64,000 nt of DNA, from positions 36,941,715 to 37,005,714 of the forward strand of contig CM057835.1 in NCBI GenBank assembly GCA_030068075.1, in the 5' to 3' direction. Made by a program: the position numbers and the translations under genes. Each line of letters begins with the position of its first letter. The stretch's first letter is position 1. This document shows, piece after piece, positions 59,400 through 64,000 of this stretch. Origin of the DNA: Paguma larvata. Lineage: Eukaryota; Chordata; Mammalia; Carnivora; Viverridae. A model generated the notes under the pieces. It did no database searches. It was not told where the DNA came from and worked only from the letters and a program-made list of their open reading frames with translations.

Positions 59400-60350
59400 C
59401 ATTTACTTCAGAAATATTTATAAGGTAGCTATAATTTGTCAGATACTCCACTCGTTTCTCAAGATCCAAAGATGAATAAGACATGATCCTTGCTTTTAAG
59501 GAGCTCACAGTTTAGAAGGAGAAACAAATTATTCCAAACGATATTTGTAATTTGGTGTAATATGTACAATAATGAAAGTATATATTACTAAATATAATAG
59601 TTTATTTCTGGGAAATCCGAAGGAAGCATCGAAGGGTGACTCTGGAACAGAGTTTTGAAGGAAAATCAAGAATTTTCCAGATAGAAATAAGTGGAGAAAG
59701 GGTAATCGGAGTTAGAGTTAATCAGGGGAAAAAAGCCATGGAGCTTTAGCAAGAGTACAGTATATGAGAACTGGGAATAATTCAGTATTAGTGAGTGCAA
59801 GTGTGAGTAGAGAGGCCAGAACAGGCATCAGATCTAGAAGGTCTATTCTTCATGTCTAGACAGTGTAGGGCTTTCCTGCAGAAGACTGGATGGCACCCAA
59901 GGTTAAGTAGAGAACTGATGTATACACATTTAGATTTTGGCAAGATAACTCCAGTATATTGAGTGGAGGAAAGATCGGTTAGGTTGGGGGATAAGGAAGG
60001 GGAGTGCATGATTAAGGGAAGAGTCTAGTTCACTGGATGCTTGAGTGATGCGGGAACAAGAATATGATGTCTTATGCTAAAGGATTGATTTGAGATTCAG
60101 GGCAGATGCAGTGGGACTTGGTGATTTGCAGTCCCCATGAAGAACGGTGGACAGGAACTCAGCCACTGCTCTCCCACCCCAGTTCACACAATCGAGGGAA
60201 CAATCTCGACAGTAATGACTTCACAGAAAGGGAGTTCACCAACTCACCCTCTTCCGGCAGGCATTGCCATCAAAAGGGGACTGACTACACAACCAGATAG
60301 GGAGTTCTCCCGCTTTCTGTCCCTCTTTATGGGGGAGGGATGAAATAGCA
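59400..60350 (-). mobile_element. L2 LINE, complement orientation
   Basis: Left end CAGAAATATTTATAAGGTAG and GAGCTCACAGTTTAGAAGGAG, then purine-rich text (GGAACAGAGTTTTGAAGG, GTGTAGGGCTTTCCTGCAG) as in longer L2 copies. The right limit is uncertain. The ORFs at 60106 and 60137 lie at its edge. Confidence 0.6.
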
Positions 60351-61289
60351 GAGTAGAAGAGTGTGGGAACTAGCAGGAAATAAAGAATAAATCACAATAC
60401 AGGGCACGGAGTGTTAGAAGGCATGTGAATTGTATCTTGGCACAGTGAGAATAAGTTCACATTGAAGTATCACATTCTTGAATTGCTTCCTTTGTGACAC
60501 TTCTCTAATCCAACATCACCCATACCGAACACATTTCTATTACACATGACAGAAGAAGTTTTAAATGCAAAATCCTAAACTGATGGTGTCTTACATTTGT
60601 ATAACTTCCTGAAGAGTATAAAATGCTTCTCCCGATAACCTTGTGAGGAGTTTGGGGAATATTATTATTCCCAAGTTATAGCTGAAGAACCTGAGACACA
60701 GGCAGGTTAAAAAGTGTTTCCCCCAAACACATTTTTTGGGGGGGGCAGGGGAAGAAATTTAATCGGGCTTTTTTTTTTTTTTTTGCTTTTAATTTTTAAA
60801 TCCCTAAGCTAGTATGAATTTTAATCACCGGTACTCTTACTCCAGCTGCCACCTTTTCATACAAATTAAGATTTCCTGAAACTGGTAAGCTGAAAAGAAG
60901 TTGATAGAACTTGAGGATTAACAGGCCAACAGGAGATGGAGGGGAAAGGTCCACAGCTCTCTCACATTGCAGGAGAAATTCTTTTGTGTGCTACTCCTTA
61001 ACGGAATCCTCCTATTCTAAAACACTGTCATACCGGAAATAATCATGGGGATGAAATTGATTCCCAGCATCCAGACTGATGTAAACCCAGACACATAAAT
61101 GCACCAACTCACATATGGGTTCACATTCTCATGTTTTAAATCCACAAAGGCCGACAATGTTTTTAGAAATATCTGGCTCTGCTTTGCCTCTGCTCCACTT
61201 GAGCAAACACTTAAGACGTGCAGACTTTGCGTTTAGCATGACGAGACTGTTTCCATGCTTTATTTTTCTCTGTTTTGCTCCAGGTGGAG

Positions 61290-61560
61290 GGCAGGAGGGT
61301 GTTGGGTTCAGCAATCACCACCCGCCGCAATCGCCGAAGTTAATAACTGCAGCCAAGGCCATTTCAAGCTCCTTTCCTCCTTTAATTGATTTATTGGTGG
61401 CATATAAATGCCTGTTTCCATTTCTGTTAATGAAAGAGGCCTCTGATATGACTTTCGCAGATTTACATTCTCGTCCTACTCTTTGGCAATATAATAAAAA
61501 AAATATATTCAGAGCTCTTTCCTGAGGCAAAGTATAATTGCACTTGCTTTTACTTCCCAG
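61290..61560. promoter_or_regulatory. Candidate conserved non-coding block
   Basis: Repeat-free DNA with homeodomain-like TTAATTGATTTATTGG, TTAATAACTG and TATAATTGCAC sites. An ORF of 136 codons (61115-61525) overlaps but has no recognisable protein. The regulatory call rests on look alone. Confidence 0.25.
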
Positions 61561-61767
61561 TCCTTTATCAAGATGAGCCCCTGAAAGTAGGAAAACGCTG
61601 TTACTCAAATAAATGGCTATAATGGGTTTCAGATTTCTTTTACTTGGAATGTCATCTTTTGGAACTTGGGTCTTGTGTTTGCAGGGCCTAGGTACGAGCT
61701 CACTATTTTAGTATAAGCACCAGCTGGATGCGTTATCAGGGATTTGATCTCTCCTCGAAATTACCCA

Positions 61768-61915
61768 CTATCAGAGTTCTCAGCTGTAGCTGCCCATCAC
61801 ATTAGCCTTGAGACCTTGTAAAAATGCAAATATTCCGACCTACAAAAATCTGGGGTTGGAGCCCAGTGCTTATGTTTTTGAAAGCACCATAGGTGCTCCT
61901 GAAACACAGCCAGGT
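61768..61915. mobile_element. MER5-like hAT-Charlie fragment
   Basis: AGTTCTCAGCTGTAGCTGCC at the left and GAAAGCACCATAGGTGCTCC at the right recall MER5-type blocks, diverged. Confidence 0.55.
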
Positions 61916-61940
61916 TTGAGCTAGAAATAGGATACTAGTT

Positions 61941-62164
61941 CAGGTGCGCCTGGATGGCTCAGTTGGTTGAGTGTCCAACTCTTGGTTTCACCTCAGGTCA
62001 TGATCCCACGGTTTTGTGAGTTCGAGCCCCGAATCCGGCTCTGCGCTGACCATATGGAGCCTGCTTGGGATTTTCCCTCTCTCTCTGCTCCTACCCCCTG
62101 CTCACACACTCTCTCTCAAAAATAAAAATAAAATAAAATAAAATAAAATAAAATGAAATAAAAT
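61941..62164 (+). mobile_element. SINEC_Fc-type SINE with an AAAAT tail
   Basis: Head AGGTGCGCCTGGATGGCTCAG, tail expanded to (AAAAT)n at 62116-62164. The duplication AAATAGG(A/C)TACTAGTT at 61925-61940 and 62165-62180 has one mismatch. Confidence 0.95.
62116..62164 (+). repeat. (AAAAT)n microsatellite in a SINE tail
   Basis: About nine units with one AAATG variant. Confidence 0.95.
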
Positions 62165-62789
62165 AAATAGGCTACTAGTTGAGTTTGACCACGAACCTAT
62201 TTGCATAACATTAGGTTGGAATTCTTACGTTGCTTTGTAATATGTTTCTCCTGTTTGTAAGACTCACTTGAAAGTGTACTTTGAGCCCAGAGAGAAAGAA
62301 GAGAATTAATTCTTTGGGGAATGTAAACATATATAAATATTTACATACAACAATATGGGTACCTAATGAGACAAACTTTAAGAAATAGAAAAATGCCATT
62401 GAAAAGTAGAGAAAACCATTTTTATTCTGGCAAGAACTACTCTCAGCCGTCAAGTACCGTCAAGTCGGGAAGGAACCTGCTGTTCTGGGGGAAGAGTGTA
62501 CCCAACGTTTAAGGACATTTGGTTTTGTTTGCTTTCATTTAGCTTGGGAAGAGGCTAGGCCTCCTGCTCGTTAGCAGCTGCGATCACCCTCACCTCCCCC
62601 TTATTAGCACAGGCTTGAAGATTGCAGAGCAAGGCTGGGAGCAACTTGGCCTGATTAAAAAGGAAAAAGGAGCCTTTTGGAAGGATGAGGATCAAAATTT
62701 GAACCCTGTAATGTGGGGATCGAAGTTAGTAGGATGTTTCTGAAGGACTGGAGAGCCTGTCTAGGAGCTTGATTCAAAGGACATCTCCT

Positions 62790-62985
62790 GGGGTGCCTGG
62801 GTGGCTCAGTCAGTAAAGCGTCTGACTTAGGCTCAGGTCACGATCTTGTGGTTTGTGAGTTTGAGCCCTGTGTCAGGCTCTCTGCTGTCAGGGAGGAACC
62901 CACTTTGGATCCTCTGTCTCCCCTATCCTCTCCCCTACTTGTGTGCACTTTCTCTCTCTCAAAAGTAAATAAATATTAAAAAAAA
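62790..62985 (+). mobile_element. SINEC_Fc-type SINE
   Basis: Head GGGGTGCCTGGGTGGCTCAG and tail AAAGTAAATAAATATT. The duplication AGGAC(A/C)TCTCCT lies at 62778-62789 and 62986-62997. Confidence 0.95.
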
Positions 62986-63115
62986 AGGACCTCTCCTAAG
63001 GGAAAAAGACCATAAAGGGGGTTGTCTATACTGATGCTTCCAACACTGCACGAAGACCTAGGATTTTTCAGAGAACCATCTTTTTTATTCAATATGATGT
63101 GCCTTTGGGACAACT

Positions 63116-63157
63116 GCGTGTGTGTGTGTGTGTGTGCGCGCGTGCACACGTGCATGC
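63116..63157 (+). repeat. Alternating purine-pyrimidine tract (GT/GC)
   Basis: GTGTGT running into GCGCGCGTGCACACGTGCATGC, 42 bases of strictly alternating purine and pyrimidine. Confidence 0.9.
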
Positions 63158-64000
63158 ATCTATATTTCTCAAGAGATATAATGATATATGTATAGGTCAC
63201 TTGGTCATGGCGGAACTATGGTGGTCTCTAACCCTGGAGAGAGAAGTTTCTTTGTCCTCCTCCTGGGATTGCTGAATTCTTAACTTCTGGGGGTTGGGTT
63301 TTAGGAAATGACTGCCTTCTACTCATTTTGTAACTTCTCGATTCAGAAGGTGTCACTGTTCATGAACACAGGCCTGTTTCTTTTTCCTATGTAGCTAATA
63401 CATGAAAACAAATCAATGAAAACTTCCCTTTCCCCATAAGTAGAGGACTATTTTTCACTAATCTTATAATAGGACAACCCCATTTTATAACTAAATTTTT
63501 GAGCCCCACTTATTATAATGAGATTACACTATATATACACATAGACATTTATAAAAGTAAAACATTTTGAAAAATTTTAAGATCGTAATTCCAAATTTTG
63601 TTCAAGCGACAGAGTTAACGTCAGCAACTCACTAAAGAGGCTTCGAAATGACAGAATGCACTGACTGAGTAAGCAGCGCAGTGCTGTCCAGTCCGTAGTT
63701 TAATGTTTAGATCCTTTCAATGATTTGATAAAAGGACCCTCGCCCCACCAAAATGTTATGTATGTACATGAATATACAAATAAAGGAATTAATAGTTGCT
63801 TATGTGGGGAGGTTTAGAGGAAGAAGGCCAGGAGTTGGTGAAATTCAAAGGTAGCTTTGTTTTATAGGGAGTACACCAAGTGTTAGTGAAAGGGAGCAGC
63901 CAGTCACGGTAGGTGATATGCAAAGAAAAGGCCCAGAGTGAGGGCAAGAAGGTTCGTGGGGGGCCTCTTGAGGCCAGGAAAACAGGAAAGACGTCGAGCA

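Larger units (their letters stand above)
55921..64000 (-). other. Non-coding DNA upstream of the DTNA start exon (intron after unseen 5' UTR exons)
   Basis: The start exon has a plausible acceptor one base before the ATG, so this stretch should be intron or contain 5' UTR exons that have no protein signal and cannot be placed by eye. No CpG island or promoter is apparent. It holds a local duplication (55960/57606), L2 sequence (57080-57240, 59400-60350), a candidate conserved block (61290-61560), a MER5-like piece (61768-61915), two SINEs (61941, 62790) and a GT/Z-type tract (63116). The stretches 56075-57080, 57725-59400, 60370-61110 and 63160-64000 show nothing I can name. Confidence 0.7.

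Noticed and set aside
61115..61525. 136-codon plus-strand ORF, the longest in the window
   Set aside because: No domain seen and no codon-use signal that I could judge. The sequence is more like non-coding DNA with homeodomain sites.
1473..62985. Functional tRNA genes in the SINE heads
   Set aside because: A- and B-box-like text is present but the copies carry the SINE body and A tail and cannot fold as whole tRNAs. They are tRNA-derived SINEs.
1..64000. A previously undescribed biological system
   Set aside because: Nothing beyond one known gene, known repeat classes and a few small unexplained structures was found.

Overview
This is carnivore nuclear DNA, almost certainly from a cat (Felidae). 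The strongest taxonomic sign is 23 copies of a tRNA-Lys-derived SINE of the felid SINEC_Fc type (head GGGGCACCTGGGTGGCTCAG, CT-rich middle, A-rich tail), many with intact target-site duplications. The rest is ordinary mammalian intron sequence: L1, L2, MIR, hAT-Charlie, LTR elements and microsatellites. No prokaryotic gene, operon, CRISPR array or RNA gene was seen.

The window holds one recognisable protein-coding gene, on the minus strand: the 5' coding part of DTNA (alpha-dystrobrevin). Six coding exons run from right to left: 55853-55919 (start codon), 45755-45835, 25076-25289, 12578-12663, 5068-5222, and 1-94, which runs off the left edge. All junctions are GT/AG and the phases chain without a break (1, 1, 2, 1, 0). 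Together they give 697 coding bases, residues 1-232. This is the N-terminal dystrophin-type EF-hand region and stops just before the ZZ zinc finger, which must lie to the left of the window. The coding sequence is only about 1% of the window.

Region by region: 1-94 is a coding exon. The intron 95-5067 has a 5'-inverted L1, three SINEs and an L1 3' end. The intron 5223-12577 has AAAG, ATCT and TTCC tracts, an L2 and hAT fragments. The intron 12664-25075 is SINE-rich and has an L2 and a GT tract. The intron 25290-45754 (20.5 kb) has an old L1 3' end, MIRs, a GC-rich minisatellite, a 25-kb-scale spread of SINEs, an old LTR interrupted by a younger solo LTR with 6-bp duplications, and a small CpG-rich patch near 44.8 kb. 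The intron 45836-55852 has MIRs, simple repeats and a probable old class I LTR. The non-coding DNA 55921-64000 upstream of the start exon has a local duplication of about 115 bp, an L2, two SINEs and one candidate conserved non-coding block.

I found no undescribed biological system. The points most worth a second look are the solo LTR nested in an older LTR, the twin-primed L1, opposed SINE pairs that could fold around an exon or with each other, the duplication beside the start exon, and two residues with reported human cardiomyopathy variants (N49, P121) that fall at exon ends here.
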